In this document: in pieces, positions 24,797-34,909 of the stretch
Layout of the letters: every line of letters begins with the position of its first letter
Position numbering within the stretch: the first letter of the stretch is position 1
Assembly (NCBI RefSeq): GCF_027587205.1
Contig: NZ_JAPDOD010000030.1
Coordinates: 1-64,000, forward strand
Direction of reading: 5' to 3'
DNA: 64,000 nt
DNA from: Solirubrobacter ginsenosidimutans
Lineage (GTDB): Bacteria; Actinomycetota; Thermoleophilia; Solirubrobacterales; Solirubrobacteraceae
The notes under the pieces: generated by a model
The model's database searches: none
Seen by the model: only the letters and a program-made list of their open reading frames with translations
Told to the model about the DNA's origin: nothing
Position numbers and translations under genes: made by a program

Positions 24797-27049
24797 TCAG
24801 TCGTTGAGGACGCCCGCGACGGCCCTGGGACGCGCGCGGAGCAGCTCCGCGGCTTCGGTGGCGGGGACCGGGCGCGAGAACAGATACCCCTGGCCGAGCT
24901 CACAGCCGAGCGCGCGCAACGCGGCGGCCTGCGCGGGGCGCTCGATCCCCTCGGCGACGACGACATGCCCCAGCGCGTGCGCCATCGCGACCACCGCGCG
25001 CGTGACGGCGGCGGCCTGCTCGTCGCAGTCGATCGACGCGATCAGCGAGCGGTCGAGCTTCAGCACGTCCACGGGGTAGCGGCGCAGCGAGGCCAGCGAG
25101 GACCAGCCGGTGCCGAAATCGTCGAGCGCGATGCGCACGCCGAGCGCGCGCAGCTGCTCCAGCACACGCACCGCGCCGCCATCCTTGACCAGCAGCGTCT
25201 CGGTGATCTCGAGCGTCAGGTCCTCCGCGCTCACCCCGGCGGCGTGCAGCGTCAGCTGCACGTGGCTCGGCAGCTCGGGCGTGAGCTCGCGCGGCGACAG
25301 GTTCACGGACATGCCGATCCGAGCCGGTGTGAGCGCCTGCAGCGTGGCCAGCCGATGGCACGCTTCCCGCAGCACCCACCGCCCGACCGGCACGATCAGG
25401 TCGGTCTCCTCCGCCACCGGGATGAACTCGCCCGGCGGCACCAGCCCGCGCTCGGGATGACGCCAGCGGACGAGCGCCTCGAAACCGCGCAGCTCGCCTC
25501 CCGCCAGCGCGACCAGGGGCTGCAGATGCAGCTCGAGTTGGCCGTCGGCGATCGCCCCGCGAAGCTCGTGCTCCACGGTGAGACGCCGGAGGACGCGCGC
25601 ACGCAGGTCGGCGTCGAAGATCTCGTAGCGGCCGCCGCCGCTCTCCTTCGCGCGGTACATGGCCACATCCGCGTCGCGCAGCAGCGAGTCGGCGTTGGCG
25701 TGGTGCGCGTCGGCCACGACGATCCCGACGCTGGCGCTCACGAACAGCTCGCGCCCGCCCACGAGGATCGGCCGCTCGAGCTCTCTGATCAGGCGCTCGG
25801 CGAGCGCGGCGACCGTCAGCACCGAGCTGGCACGATCGCAGGCGACCACGAACTCGTCGCCGCCGAAGCGGGCCACGACGTCGCCGCCGCGGACGTTCTC
25901 GCGCAGGCGCTGCGCCACGACGCGCAGCAGCTCGTCCCCCGCCCCATGGCCGAGCGTGTCGTTGACGACCTTGAAGCGATCGAGGTCCATCAGCAGCAGC
26001 GCGACCTCCTCGCCCTCGCGTTCCGCGGCCGCGAGCGCCTGCGGGATGTGCGCGTCGAGGAACGCCCGGTTGGCCAGACCGGTCAGCGGATCGTGCAGCG
26101 CGCGCGAGCGCACCTCGGCCTCCGCGTGGGCCCGCTCGAGCGCGGAGGCGAGCACGTTCGCGACCGCCTCGACGAAGCGGACGTCCGCCGGCCCGAACTC
26201 GGACCGCAGCGCCGTCCGGTGGACGATCAGCACGGCGGCGCCACCGTCGCCGCGCGTCGACCGGACGGGGGCGCTCAACCCGCGGCGCATCCCGGCCTCC
26301 AGCACCTCCGGGAGGGTGGTGAAGCGGCGCTCGCGCTCCAGGTCGTTCGTGAGCACGACTTCGCCGACGGCAAGCGTGTAGCCGACCTGGGACGCCGTGC
26401 CGGCCGGCACCACCGGCTCGTCGCCGGTCACGCCGCAGTCGCGGGCGACGACGCGCAGCATGCCGTCGCTCTCGTGACGCAGCATGACGGCGCACGAGTC
26501 GACCCGGGCGGCCTCCTGGACGATCTGCACGACCCGGCGCATCAGCGCCGGCACGTCGGGCACCTCGAGGGCGACGCGGCTCAGCTCCGCGACGGCGTGG
26601 CTGAGCCGGTCGGCGCGGCGGCGCTCGCGAAGGTCCTGCAACTGCGTGAAGAAGTGCACGCCGTCCGGGCCGTCGATCAGCGCGGTGGTCAGCAGCACCG
26701 GGATCGCGGTGCCGTCGAGGTGCATCAGCCGCTTCTCCAGCGGTGCCGGCTGGCTCCCCGCGATCACGCCGTCGTGCAGGTTGACCGAGATCGCCCGATC
26801 GTCGGGGTGGGTGAGATCCAGCGCGCAGCGGCCGACCAGGTCGGACGGCGCACGGCCCAGCAGCGCGCCGAGCGCCGCGTTGACGCGGATCCAGCGCAGA
26901 TCGGGGCCCGCGATCGCCATCGCGATCGTCGCCTCCTCGAAGCCGCGCTCGAAGCGGCGGCTCTCCTCCAGCGCCCGACGCTCGCGATCGCTCAGCCGGC
27001 CGCGCACGAGCGCGCCTGCCGCGGCCCACAGGCGGCGGCTCGAGATCAC
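24797..27049 (-). CDS. PAS-GAF-GGDEF-EAL cyclic-di-GMP turnover protein
   Basis: 750 aa from GTG 27047-27049, which follows GGAGAGAG. An upstream ATG at 27313 would run into the MMPL gene. Domains: PAS (about 30-150), GAF (about 165-320), GGDEF (about 330-490) with intact RFGGDEF and an I-site RGGD five residues before it, and EAL (about 505-745) with [38 protein letters not shown] and AEGIE. Both catalytic domains keep their key residues, so it could make and degrade cyclic-di-GMP, with PAS/GAF input choosing the direction. No membrane helix is seen. Confidence 0.9.
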   Translation of the reverse strand: MISSRRLWAAAGALVRGRLSDRERRALEESRRFERGFEEATIAMAIAGPDLRWIRVNAALGALLGRAPSDLVGRCALDLTHPDDRAISVNLHDGVIAGSQPAPLEKRLMHLDGTAIPVLLTTALIDGPDGVHFFTQLQDLRERRRADRLSHAVAELSRVALEVPDVPALMRRVVQIVQEAARVDSCAVMLRHESDGMLRVVARDCGVTGDEPVVPAGTASQVGYTLAVGEVVLTNDLERERRFTTLPEVLEAGMRRGLSAPVRSTRGDGGAAVLIVHRTALRSEFGPADVRFVEAVANVLASALERAHAEAEVRSRALHDPLTGLANRAFLDAHIPQALAAAEREGEEVALLLMDLDRFKVVNDTLGHGAGDELLRVVAQRLRENVRGGDVVARFGGDEFVVACDRASSVLTVAALAERLIRELERPILVGGRELFVSASVGIVVADAHHANADSLLRDADVAMYRAKESGGGRYEIFDADLRARVLRRLTVEHELRGAIADGQLELHLQPLVALAGGELRGFEALVRWRHPERGLVPPGEFIPVAEETDLIVPVGRWVLREACHRLATLQALTPARIGMSVNLSPRELTPELPSHVQLTLHAAGVSAEDLTLEITETLLVKDGGAVRVLEQLRALGVRIALDDFGTGWSSLASLRRYPVDVLKLDRSLIASIDCDEQAAAVTRAVVAMAHALGHVVVAEGIERPAQAAALRALGCELGQGYLFSRPVPATEAAELLRARPRAVAGVLND

Positions 27050-27137
27050 GCGTGCTCTCTCCACGTGCTCGGGGTGATCGACCCGCGGGTGTGCTCTCTG
27101 TAGCGACCGTCCCCCGGTGAGGTGAGCCGCCGGGTTT

Positions 27138-27170
27138 ACCGGCGTCCTACCGGCGTCCAACCGCGCGGCG
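27138..27170. promoter_or_regulatory. Tandem 11-bp direct repeats upstream of the MMPL gene (SARP-box-like)
   Basis: ACCGGCGTCCT, ACCGGCGTCCA and the weaker ACCGCGCGGCG lie head to tail with exact 11-bp spacing, ending 36 nt before the MMPL ATG. SARP/BTAD regulators are known to bind heptamer direct repeats spaced by 11 bp (one helical turn) next to the -10 element. Two BTAD genes follow immediately downstream. Confidence 0.5.
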
Positions 27171-27206
27171 CTGCACTCCCGGCGAAACCAACGCCAGGAG
27201 ACGACG

Positions 27207-29345
27207 ATGCAGCAGTCAACGGCAGGACAACCCGCGAGCCGGCTGGGCCGCCTGGGCGGGTGGGCGGCGGACCACAGCCGGGCGGTCGCGATCGTCTGGC
27301 TCGGGATCGTCATCGCCCTGGGCGCGCTCGCGCCCTTCGCCGACCGGGCGCTGTCGGGCGCCGGCTGGGAGGCTGTTGGCTCGGAATCCGTGGCCGCGCG
27401 GAGCGCGCTCGAGGCGCGCTTCCCGGGCGCGGGCAGCTATGCGCTCTCCGTCGTCGTGGCGGGCCGGCGCGACGACCCGGCGCTGCGCGCCACCGTCGCG
27501 CGGGTGGTGACGGTCCTGCGCAGCGACGACGCGGTGTCCGGGGTGCCGGTCCCGCAGCGGTCACGCGATGGCAGCAGCGCGGTCGTGCTCGGCCTGGCGG
27601 GCGGGAGACCGGACGAGATGGTGGAGGCCGCCGGCCGCCTCAAGTCCCGCCTCACGCGCCTGTCCGCGGACGGCATCGCCGTCCGCCTCACCGGACCCGC
27701 CGCGATGTGGTCGGACTTCAATGCCGAGAACAAGGCGGCGATGCTCAAGTCCGAGCTGCTCTCCTGGCCGCTGACGCTCGTGCTGCTCGTGTTCGCGTTC
27801 GGCACGCTCGTCGCGGCCGGGCTGCCGCTGCTGCTCACGATGGCGGGCCTGCTCGGCGCCGGCGGGTCGCTGTTCATCCTCGGGCAGTTCGCCGACGTGT
27901 CGATCTGGGCGATGAACTTCGCGATGATGTTCGCGATCGCGCTCGGGATCGACTACGCGCTCTTCATTGTCGTCCGCTTCCGCTCCGCGCTCGCGGCGGG
28001 GCTGTCCCCGCGTGAGGCGACGACCGTCACGATGGCCACCGCGGGCAAGGCGGTCCTCGTGTCCGGCCTGACCGTCATCGCCGCGCTGCTGGCCCTGACG
28101 CTGGTCCCGGTCCCGGCGTTCCGCACCGTCCCGATCGGCATCGGGCTCGCGGTGACGATGGTGCTCGCCGCGACCCTGACGCTGCTCCCCGCGGTCCTGG
28201 CGCGCCTGGGCGACCGGATCAACGGCGGCCGCGTGCGCATGCGCGGTGCGGTCGATCACCGCAGCGAGCGCTTCGCGGTCTGGGGCGCTCGCCTGTGGGC
28301 GCGGCCGCTGCCCTACGGCACAGCGGCCATCGCGATCCTGCTGGCGCTCGCCGCCCCGGCGCTCGGGTTGCGCACCGGGATGCCGACCGCTGCGGCACTG
28401 GGAGCCGATGCCGGCTCACGGCAGGGGCAGGAGCTGCTCGAGCGGGCGTTCGGAAACGGCGCCGCGAGCGCGCTGCAGATCGTGGTGCGCGAGCCGGACG
28501 CGGCGGCCGCGCGGTCGGCGCTCGAGCGTGACCGGGGCATCACGGCGGTCGCGCCGGTGGAGCGCTCGCACGGCGTCGTCCTGCTCACCGCGATCCCGGA
28601 TGCCGCGGGTCTGAACGCGACGATCGACCGCGTCCGCGACGAGCTGCCGCCGGGCGCGCTGCTCGGCGGCCCCGCCGCCGAGACGCGTGACCTCGAGCGG
28701 GCGCTCGCCTCCCGGTTGCCGATCGTCGTGGGCGTCGCCCTCGGCCTCGGCTTCCTGCTGCTGCTGGCGCTGTTGCGGGCGCCGATCGCCGCCGCTGCCG
28801 CCGTGGCGATGAGCCTGCTCGCGACCGCCGCGGCCTTCGGCGTCGCCCGGCTCGTGTTCCAGGAAGGCGTGCTCGACCACCTGCTCGGCTGGGAGTCCCA
28901 GGGCTTCGTCGACGCGTGGGCGCCGATCTTCTTCTTCGCGCTGATCTTCGCGCTGGCGATGGACTACACCGTGTTCCTGCTCGCCACGGTGAAGGCGGTC
29001 TTCGACCGCACGGGCGACGCCCGCCAGGCGCTCGTCGAAGGGCTGACCGGCACGGGGCGCGTGATCAACGCCGCCGCCGGCGTGATGGTGGTGGTCTTCA
29101 TGACGTTCGCGCTCGCGGGCCCGATCGCGCCCCGGGAGATGGGCGTCATCCTCGCCGTCGCGGTGCTGCTCGACGCCACGCTGATCCGGCTCTTGCTGCA
29201 GCCGGTCGTGCTGCGTCTGCTCGGTGCGCGCGCCTGGTGGATGCCGGCGTGGCTCGACCGCCTGGTCCCGGACGTCGGCCCCGGCCACGAGCAACCCGTG
29301 GGCGAGCCCGCCCCGGGGCAGCTGGAGCCGTCGAGTCGCTGGTAG
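27207..29345 (+). CDS. MMPL/RND-superfamily transporter
   Basis: 712 aa, start preceded by AGGAG. Two halves each have one helix, a large periplasmic domain and a five-helix bundle. The proton-relay motifs are GIDYALF (about 246-252) and AMDYTVF (about 584-590). It is close to the MmpL/YdfJ-type exporters of actinobacteria, which move lipids or hydrophobic metabolites. It ends 15 bp before a BTAD regulator gene and likely heads that operon. The direct repeats upstream suggest BTAD control. Confidence 0.88.
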   Translation: MQQSTAGQPASRLGRLGGWAADHSRAVAIVWLGIVIALGALAPFADRALSGAGWEAVGSESVAARSALEARFPGAGSYALSVVVAGRRDDPALRATVARVVTVLRSDDAVSGVPVPQRSRDGSSAVVLGLAGGRPDEMVEAAGRLKSRLTRLSADGIAVRLTGPAAMWSDFNAENKAAMLKSELLSWPLTLVLLVFAFGTLVAAGLPLLLTMAGLLGAGGSLFILGQFADVSIWAMNFAMMFAIALGIDYALFIVVRFRSALAAGLSPREATTVTMATAGKAVLVSGLTVIAALLALTLVPVPAFRTVPIGIGLAVTMVLAATLTLLPAVLARLGDRINGGRVRMRGAVDHRSERFAVWGARLWARPLPYGTAAIAILLALAAPALGLRTGMPTAAALGADAGSRQGQELLERAFGNGAASALQIVVREPDAAAARSALERDRGITAVAPVERSHGVVLLTAIPDAAGLNATIDRVRDELPPGALLGGPAAETRDLERALASRLPIVVGVALGLGFLLLLALLRAPIAAAAAVAMSLLATAAAFGVARLVFQEGVLDHLLGWESQGFVDAWAPIFFFALIFALAMDYTVFLLATVKAVFDRTGDARQALVEGLTGTGRVINAAAGVMVVVFMTFALAGPIAPREMGVILAVAVLLDATLIRLLLQPVVLRLLGARAWWMPAWLDRLVPDVGPGHEQPVGEPAPGQLEPSSRW

Positions 29346-29360
29346 GTTCGCCACAGGCGA

Positions 29361-31502
29361 ATGGAGTTCCGGCTGCTCGGCCCGATGGAAGTCCTCGAAG
29401 GCGACACACCTGTCGGCCTGGGCGGGCTCAAGCCGCGCGCGTTGCTCGCCCGGCTGCTGGTCTCGCCCAACCGCACGGTCGCGATCGACCGCCTGGTCGA
29501 GGACCTGTGGGGCGAGCACGTGCCGGACTCGGCCGCGAAGATGGTCCAGATCTACGTGTCGCAGCTGCGCAAGGCGCTGCCGGGCGAGGTGCTCGTGACC
29601 CGCCCGCCCGGGTACCTCGTCGAGGTCGATGTCGAGGCGATCGACGCCGGCCGCTTCGATCGCTTGCGCCGCACCGGCCACGCGGCGCTCGAAGCGGGTG
29701 AGGCCGTCACCGCCGGGGCGACGCTACGCGAGGCGCTGGGGCTGTGGCGCGGCGAGGCGCTCGCCGAGTTCGCCGAGCCGTTCGCGCAGGTCGAGCGCCA
29801 CCGGCTCGAGGAGCTGCGCCTGATCTGTCTCGAGGACCGCGTCGAGGCCGACCTGCTCGCGGGTCGGCACGCGGAGCTGGTCGCGGAGCTGGCGGGCGAG
29901 GTCGCGCGGTTCCCGCTGCGCGAGCGCCTTCGCCGGCAGTCGATGCTCGCGCTCTACCGCTCCGGCCGGCACGCCGACGCGCTCGCGGTCTACCAGGAGT
30001 TCCACGCCGGCCTGCGCGACGATCTCGGCCTCGAACCGTCGCTCGAGCTGCGCGAGCTGCAGGGACGGATCCTCAACCAGGACCCGTCGCTCGAGCTCGC
30101 GCCCACCGCGATCGCCGGCGACGTCGCACCGTCGCGCAGTCTCGCCGCGGGTCTCGAGGCGCTGTCCCGAGGCGCGTGGGACGAGGCCAAGGCGGCGTTC
30201 GGCGACAACGAGCAGGCCGAGGCGCTCGAGGGCTGGGCGCAGGCGGCGCGCTTCCTCGGCGAGGGCGACGCGAGCCTGGACGCACGGGCACGCGCGTTCC
30301 GCGCCTATCGCGCCCGCGGCGATCCGCGGTCTGCCGCTCGCGTCGCGGCGTGGCTCGCCTACGACACGGTCGTCTTCCGCGGCGACGACGCCGTCGCGCA
30401 GGGCTGGTTCGGCCACGCCCACCGGCTGCTCGGCGACGAGGACGACAGCGTCGAGCAGGGGTGGCTCGCCTTCCTCGAAGGCGAGGTCGCGCTGGTCGCC
30501 CACAGCGATGCCGGGCGGGCGGCCGAGCACGCCGCCCGGGCGCTGGACATCGGCCGGCGCGCCGGCGTCATGGATCTGGAGATGCTCGCGCTCTCGCTCA
30601 CCGGCCTCGCACGGGTCGCGGCGGGCGAGGTCGGCGAAGGCATGCGCGACCTCGACCAGGCGACGGCCGCCGCCGTCGCCGGTGAGCTGTCCGGGCTGCA
30701 TTTCGCCGGTGCCGTGTGCTGCCACATGATCTACGCGTGCGAGCGCGTCCACGACGTCGAGCGCGCCGCGCAGTGGTGCGAGACGGTGCAGGGCTTCAGC
30801 GAGCGCTGGGAGGTGCCGCAGCTCTTCGGCTTCTGTCGCTCCCACTACGCGTCGGTGCTGATCCGGCGCGGCCGGTGGACCGACGCGGAGGCTGAGCTGG
30901 AGGCCGCCTCGCGGGCGTTCGAGCGGGGCGCGCCGGCGCTCGTCTTCGAGAGCATCCTGCGCCTGGCGGAGCTGCGCCGGCGCCAGGGTCGCCCGGACGA
31001 GGCCGCGGAGCTGTGCGAGCGGATCGCGTGGCATCCCGCCGCCCAGCTGTGCCTCGCCGAGCTCGCGCTGGACCGCGGCGATGCGCTGGGCGCGCGGGAC
31101 CTGGTCGCCCGCCACCTGCGCGCCCTGCCCGCCGGCGAGCGCCTGGGCCGGGCGCCCGGCTTGGAACTCGCGATCCGCGTGCAGCTCGCCGTAGAAGACC
31201 TCGGCGCCGCCCAGGCGGGCGTCGAGGAACTGCAGGAGCTCGCCACCGCGGCCGGCACCGCGCAGCTCCGCGCATCGCTGCGGTTCTCGCGCGGACTGCT
31301 CGCCCGCGCCCGCGGCGAGACGGCGACGGCGAAAGCGGAGCTCGAGGACGCGATCGACCTCTGGAGCCGCATGCGCGCGCCGTACGAGCTCGCGCGCGGC
31401 CACGTCGCGCTCGCCGAGCTCGCGCTCGAGGCCAACCGCCCCGAGGAGGCCGCACGCGAGCGGGGACGCGCTCGAGTCGCGCTCGACGGCCTATCGAGCT
31501 GA
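29361..31502 (+). CDS. SARP/BTAD-family regulator with TPR-like C-terminus (713 aa)
   Basis: N-terminal winged helix MEFRLLGPMEVLEGDTPVGL...SQLRKALPG (1-80) and BTAD domain (about 95-250, with RQSMLALYRSGRHADALAVY and DDLGLEPSLELRELQ). About 450 residues of helical TPR-type repeats follow, without a nucleotide-binding motif. Thus it is a regulator with a protein- or ligand-binding helical sensor but no ATPase. It lies 15 bp after the MMPL gene and 33 bp before the membrane-linked BTAD fusion, all on one strand, so the three are probably co-transcribed. Confidence 0.85.
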   Translation: MEFRLLGPMEVLEGDTPVGLGGLKPRALLARLLVSPNRTVAIDRLVEDLWGEHVPDSAAKMVQIYVSQLRKALPGEVLVTRPPGYLVEVDVEAIDAGRFDRLRRTGHAALEAGEAVTAGATLREALGLWRGEALAEFAEPFAQVERHRLEELRLICLEDRVEADLLAGRHAELVAELAGEVARFPLRERLRRQSMLALYRSGRHADALAVYQEFHAGLRDDLGLEPSLELRELQGRILNQDPSLELAPTAIAGDVAPSRSLAAGLEALSRGAWDEAKAAFGDNEQAEALEGWAQAARFLGEGDASLDARARAFRAYRARGDPRSAARVAAWLAYDTVVFRGDDAVAQGWFGHAHRLLGDEDDSVEQGWLAFLEGEVALVAHSDAGRAAEHAARALDIGRRAGVMDLEMLALSLTGLARVAAGEVGEGMRDLDQATAAAVAGELSGLHFAGAVCCHMIYACERVHDVERAAQWCETVQGFSERWEVPQLFGFCRSHYASVLIRRGRWTDAEAELEAASRAFERGAPALVFESILRLAELRRRQGRPDEAAELCERIAWHPAAQLCLAELALDRGDALGARDLVARHLRALPAGERLGRAPGLELAIRVQLAVEDLGAAQAGVEELQELATAAGTAQLRASLRFSRGLLARARGETATAKAELEDAIDLWSRMRAPYELARGHVALAELALEANRPEEAARERGRARVALDGLSS

Positions 31503-31535
31503 TCCCGGATAGGCTCGGAACGAGCAGCGATTGCG

Positions 31536-34500
31536 ATGGAGATCCGTCTTCTAGGCCTCGTCGAGGCCACCCACGACGGCCAGGACGTCCCCTTGGGCGG
31601 CCCGAAGCCACGGGCGCTGCTCTCGATGCTGGCGCTGGAGGCCAACGCGCCGGTGTCGGTCGACCGGCTGATCGACGGGCTGTGGGGAGATCGGCCGCCC
31701 GCGACGGCGCCCAAGCTCGTGCAGGTGCTCGTCTCGCAGTTGCGCAAGCAGCTCCCGGGCGAGGCGGAGATCGTCACGCGCGGGCGCGGCTACGAGCTGC
31801 GCGTGGATCCCGATGCGGTCGACGCGTTGCGCTTCGAGCGCCTTGTCCGGTCCCAGGACAACGGCGGGCATGCGCAGGAGGCACTCGCGCTGTGGCGCGG
31901 CCCGCCGCTCGACGATCTCGCGAACGAGCCGTTCGCGGCTCCGGAGATCCGCCGGCTCGAGGACCTCTGGCTGCAGGCGCGCGAGGCGGCGATCGACACC
32001 GCGCTGGCCGAGGGCCGTCACACCGAGGTGGCGGGCGAGCTCGACGATCTGGTCCACGACCATCCGCTGCGCGAGCACCTGCGCGCGCAACAGATGCTCG
32101 CGCTGTACCGCGGCGGCCGGCAGGCGGACGCGCTCGAAGCGTTCCGGCAGGGTCGTGCGTTCCTGCTCGACGAGGTCGGGCTCGAGCCCGGCCCGGAGCT
32201 GCGAGGTCTCAACGACGCGATCCTGCGTCAGGATCCCGAGCTCGACGGTCCACCCGCCCGCCGGGAGCCGACCGGCGCGCGCCGGTCGTGGCGGTGGCTG
32301 ATCGGTGCCGCCGTCGTCACGGTCGCCGGCGCGGCCGCGCTGATCTTCGCGCAGTCGCGAGGCCCGGCCGGGCTCGACCGCATCGCCGAGGACACGGTGG
32401 GGGTGATCGATCCCTCGTCCGGGCGGATCCTCGCGCCCCAGTACTCCGTCGGCCACACGCCCGGCGCGCTCGCGACGGGCGCCGGGTCGGTGTGGAGCGC
32501 CAACGGTCGCGACGGCACCGTCTCGCGGATCGACCGTGCGGGCGGCTCGGTCATCACGATCCCCGTCGGAGGTGAGCCGACCGCGCTCGCCTTCGGTGGC
32601 AGCTCGTTGTGGGTCGCCGACGGCGAGACCGGCCGCGTCGAGCAGATCAATTTCAACACGAACCGCGTCGTCGACAGCCTCCCCGCGGGCAACGCGCCGC
32701 GCGGCGTGGCGGTGACGAGCGACGCCGTCTGGGTGTCCTCGGCCGTCGACGGCCAGGTGAACCGGCTCGATCTCACGCGCTCCGGGCGGCGCCGCACGAT
32801 CGACGTGGCCGGCGGGCCGGCGGCGATCACCGCGGGTGCGGGCGCCGTCTGGGTGGCGAGCGAAGAGGACCGGCTCGTCACCAAGCTCGATCCGCGCTCG
32901 GGCGCACCCGTGAAGACGATCGGCGTCGGGAACGCCCCGGCCGCGCTCGCCGTCGGCTTCGGCAGCGTGTGGGTGGCCAATCGCGATGACGGCACCGTCA
33001 CGCGGATCAGCGCGACCACCGGTGTCGTCGGTGGCATCGTGCCGGTCGGGGGCCGTCCGGTCGCGGTGGCGACCGGGCTCGGCGCCGTCTGGGTGGCGGA
33101 CGGCGAAGGCGCGGTGATCCGGATCGATCCGGGCACCGGCAAGACTCGGCGGATCCCGACCGGGAGCGCACCGTCGGCGGTGACCCTCTACGACGGCCAC
33201 GTATGGACGGGCGCGACGGCGTCACCCGCGACACATCGCGGCGGGACCCTCCGCTACGAGATCGCCCCCGAGGGCGGGGTCTTCACCTGCACCTCCTGCA
33301 TCGACGCGGCGGAGCCGTACTCGCAGGCCGGGTCGGTGTTGTCACTCGCCTATGACGGGCTGATCGCGTTCCGGCGGGTGCCGGGCGTCGGTGGCATCAC
33401 GCTCGTCGCGGACCTCGCCGAGAGCATCCCGGAGCCGGCCGACGGCGGGCGCACGTACACCTTCCAGCTCCGCCAGGGGCCGCGGTTCTCCGACGGTTCG
33501 CCGGTGCGGCCAAGTGACTTCCGCGCGTCGATCCAACGCACGATTCGCCTCGGGGCGTCGCCGCTCTACAACGGCATCGCCGGCGCCGCCGCGTGCACGC
33601 CGCGCCGTTGCGACCTGTCGGCAGGCATCGAGACCGACGACGCGGCACGGACGATCACCCTCCACCTGCGGGAGGCCGACTCCGAGTTCCTGTACAAGCT
33701 GGCCCTGCTCCCGGCGTTCGTGCTTCCGGCGCCAACGCCGGTGAAGCTGCTGCGGCATCCCGTCCCGGGAACCGGCCCGTACGCGATCACCGGAGTCACG
33801 CCGAAGCGAGAGGTGCGGCTGACGCGCAATCCGTACTTTCATTCGTGGTCGAGCGAGGCGCGCCCCGACGGGTATCCCGACGCGATCACCGCCAACGTCT
33901 CCGCCGACGGGGCGGCGCAGGTCAGCGCCGTCCAGCGCGACCGCTCGGACGCCGTCATCTTCGCGGGTGACGGCAGCGGCTTCAAAGGGCTTGCCGAGCC
34001 CCACGCGATCGCCTTCGCCGACGCCAGCCGCGTGCACGCGGGGCCCGCGGCGACGAACACCTACCTCTTCGTCAATGTGCACGAGCGGCCGTTCGACGAC
34101 CCGAAGGTGCGCCAGGCCCTCAACTACGCCATCGATCGCGGCCGCATGGTCGAGGTCGCGGGCGGCAGCAGTCTCAACACCCTGTCGTGCCAGTTCCTCC
34201 CGGCGGGGTTGCCGGGCTACGCGCCCAACTGCCCGTATACCCGCGACGTGTCGGCGCTCGGGCGTTGGACGGCGCCGGATCTGGACCGCGCTCGTCAGCT
34301 GGTCGCGGAGTCCGGCACGCGAGGGCAGCGGGTGGAGGTGTTGGGTCCGCCGAGGTTCGCGCCGGTCGCGCGCTACGCCGCCAAGGTGCTCCAGCGGCTC
34401 GGCTACCGGGCGCACGCCCGGGTGATCGCCTTGCCGCGGTACTACGCCTACATCGACGACTCGCGCCATCACACGCAGGTGATGTTCTTCAACTGGAGCG

Positions 34501-34811
34501 ACGACTACCCCACGCCGTCGAGCTTCTTCGAGCCGTTGAGCTGCGCGCACTTCGTTCCGAACTCCGCGGCCAACCTGAACCCCTCGCGGTTCTGCGACCA
34601 CGCGCTGGACGCCGGCGTCACCGCCGCGCTCGCGGCACACGGCGCCGACGCGAACGCGCAGTGGGCCGTGCTCGATCGCAAGCTGCTCGCGGCGGCGCCG
34701 GTGATCCCGCTGTTCAGCCGCCGCATGCTCCTGCTGGTTTCCGACCGCGTCGGCAACGCGCAGCTGAACCCGGCCCTGGGCCCGCTGCTGGATCAGTTCT
34801 GGGTCCGTTAG
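31536..34811 (+). CDS. Predicted trans-membrane SARP regulator: winged helix-BTAD, one TM helix, 7-repeat beta-propeller, SBP_bac_5 domain (1091 aa)
   Basis: Residues 1-90 form a SARP winged helix and 95-235 a BTAD domain. Residues 252-272 (WLIGAAVVTVAGAAALIFAQ) are a single membrane helix after a basic stretch (RREPTGARRSWR), predicting an inside N-terminus. Residues about 284-562 are a YncE/NHL-like propeller with seven (S/A)VW(V/S)A-type repeats whose Trp residues fall at 320, 359, 399, 439, 479, 519 and 557. From about 565 to the end is a full-length oligopeptide-binding SBP_bac_5 domain, with the family block around 845-870 (FDDPKVRQALNYAIDR). No signal peptide, lipobox or ABC permease genes are present. 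I infer a CadC-like one-component regulator that senses an external ligand. Confidence 0.85.
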   Translation: MEIRLLGLVEATHDGQDVPLGGPKPRALLSMLALEANAPVSVDRLIDGLWGDRPPATAPKLVQVLVSQLRKQLPGEAEIVTRGRGYELRVDPDAVDALRFERLVRSQDNGGHAQEALALWRGPPLDDLANEPFAAPEIRRLEDLWLQAREAAIDTALAEGRHTEVAGELDDLVHDHPLREHLRAQQMLALYRGGRQADALEAFRQGRAFLLDEVGLEPGPELRGLNDAILRQDPELDGPPARREPTGARRSWRWLIGAAVVTVAGAAALIFAQSRGPAGLDRIAEDTVGVIDPSSGRILAPQYSVGHTPGALATGAGSVWSANGRDGTVSRIDRAGGSVITIPVGGEPTALAFGGSSLWVADGETGRVEQINFNTNRVVDSLPAGNAPRGVAVTSDAVWVSSAVDGQVNRLDLTRSGRRRTIDVAGGPAAITAGAGAVWVASEEDRLVTKLDPRSGAPVKTIGVGNAPAALAVGFGSVWVANRDDGTVTRISATTGVVGGIVPVGGRPVAVATGLGAVWVADGEGAVIRIDPGTGKTRRIPTGSAPSAVTLYDGHVWTGATASPATHRGGTLRYEIAPEGGVFTCTSCIDAAEPYSQAGSVLSLAYDGLIAFRRVPGVGGITLVADLAESIPEPADGGRTYTFQLRQGPRFSDGSPVRPSDFRASIQRTIRLGASPLYNGIAGAAACTPRRCDLSAGIETDDAARTITLHLREADSEFLYKLALLPAFVLPAPTPVKLLRHPVPGTGPYAITGVTPKREVRLTRNPYFHSWSSEARPDGYPDAITANVSADGAAQVSAVQRDRSDAVIFAGDGSGFKGLAEPHAIAFADASRVHAGPAATNTYLFVNVHERPFDDPKVRQALNYAIDRGRMVEVAGGSSLNTLSCQFLPAGLPGYAPNCPYTRDVSALGRWTAPDLDRARQLVAESGTRGQRVEVLGPPRFAPVARYAAKVLQRLGYRAHARVIALPRYYAYIDDSRHHTQVMFFNWSDDYPTPSSFFEPLSCAHFVPNSAANLNPSRFCDHALDAGVTAALAAHGADANAQWAVLDRKLLAAAPVIPLFSRRMLLLVSDRVGNAQLNPALGPLLDQFWVR

Positions 34812-34821
34812 CAGGGCTTTT

Positions 34822-34843
34822 ACCGCACTTAAACCGACTCGGG
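34822..34843. promoter_or_regulatory. ACCG direct repeats at 11-bp spacing upstream of exported-protein/haloperoxidase genes
   Basis: ACCGCACTTAA followed by ACCGACTCGGG repeats ACCG at exactly 11 bp, 67-88 nt before the GTG at 34910. It recalls the stronger ACCGGCG repeats at 27138. The match is only four bases, so the call is weak. Confidence 0.3.
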
Positions 34844-34874
34844 CCGCGGGCCAACCGGTGAAGCGCATCGTCGT

Positions 34875-34893
34875 TGGGGTCAACTCCACCCCA
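34875..34893 (+). promoter_or_regulatory. Leader hairpin upstream of the small exported protein gene
   Basis: TGGGGT - CAACTCC - ACCCCA, perfect 6-bp arms, ends 4 nt before the ribosome site AGGAGC (34898-34903) of the gene starting at 34910. It could act in mRNA stability or translation control. Confidence 0.35.
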
Positions 34894-34909
34894 CCGCAGG
34901 AGCGTCACC

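Noticed and set aside
31536..34811. Reading the membrane SARP fusion as two genes joined by a sequencing error
   Set aside because: The frame is continuous through linker, helix and propeller, with constant coding bias and no start with a ribosome site inside. The arrangement is topologically sensible.
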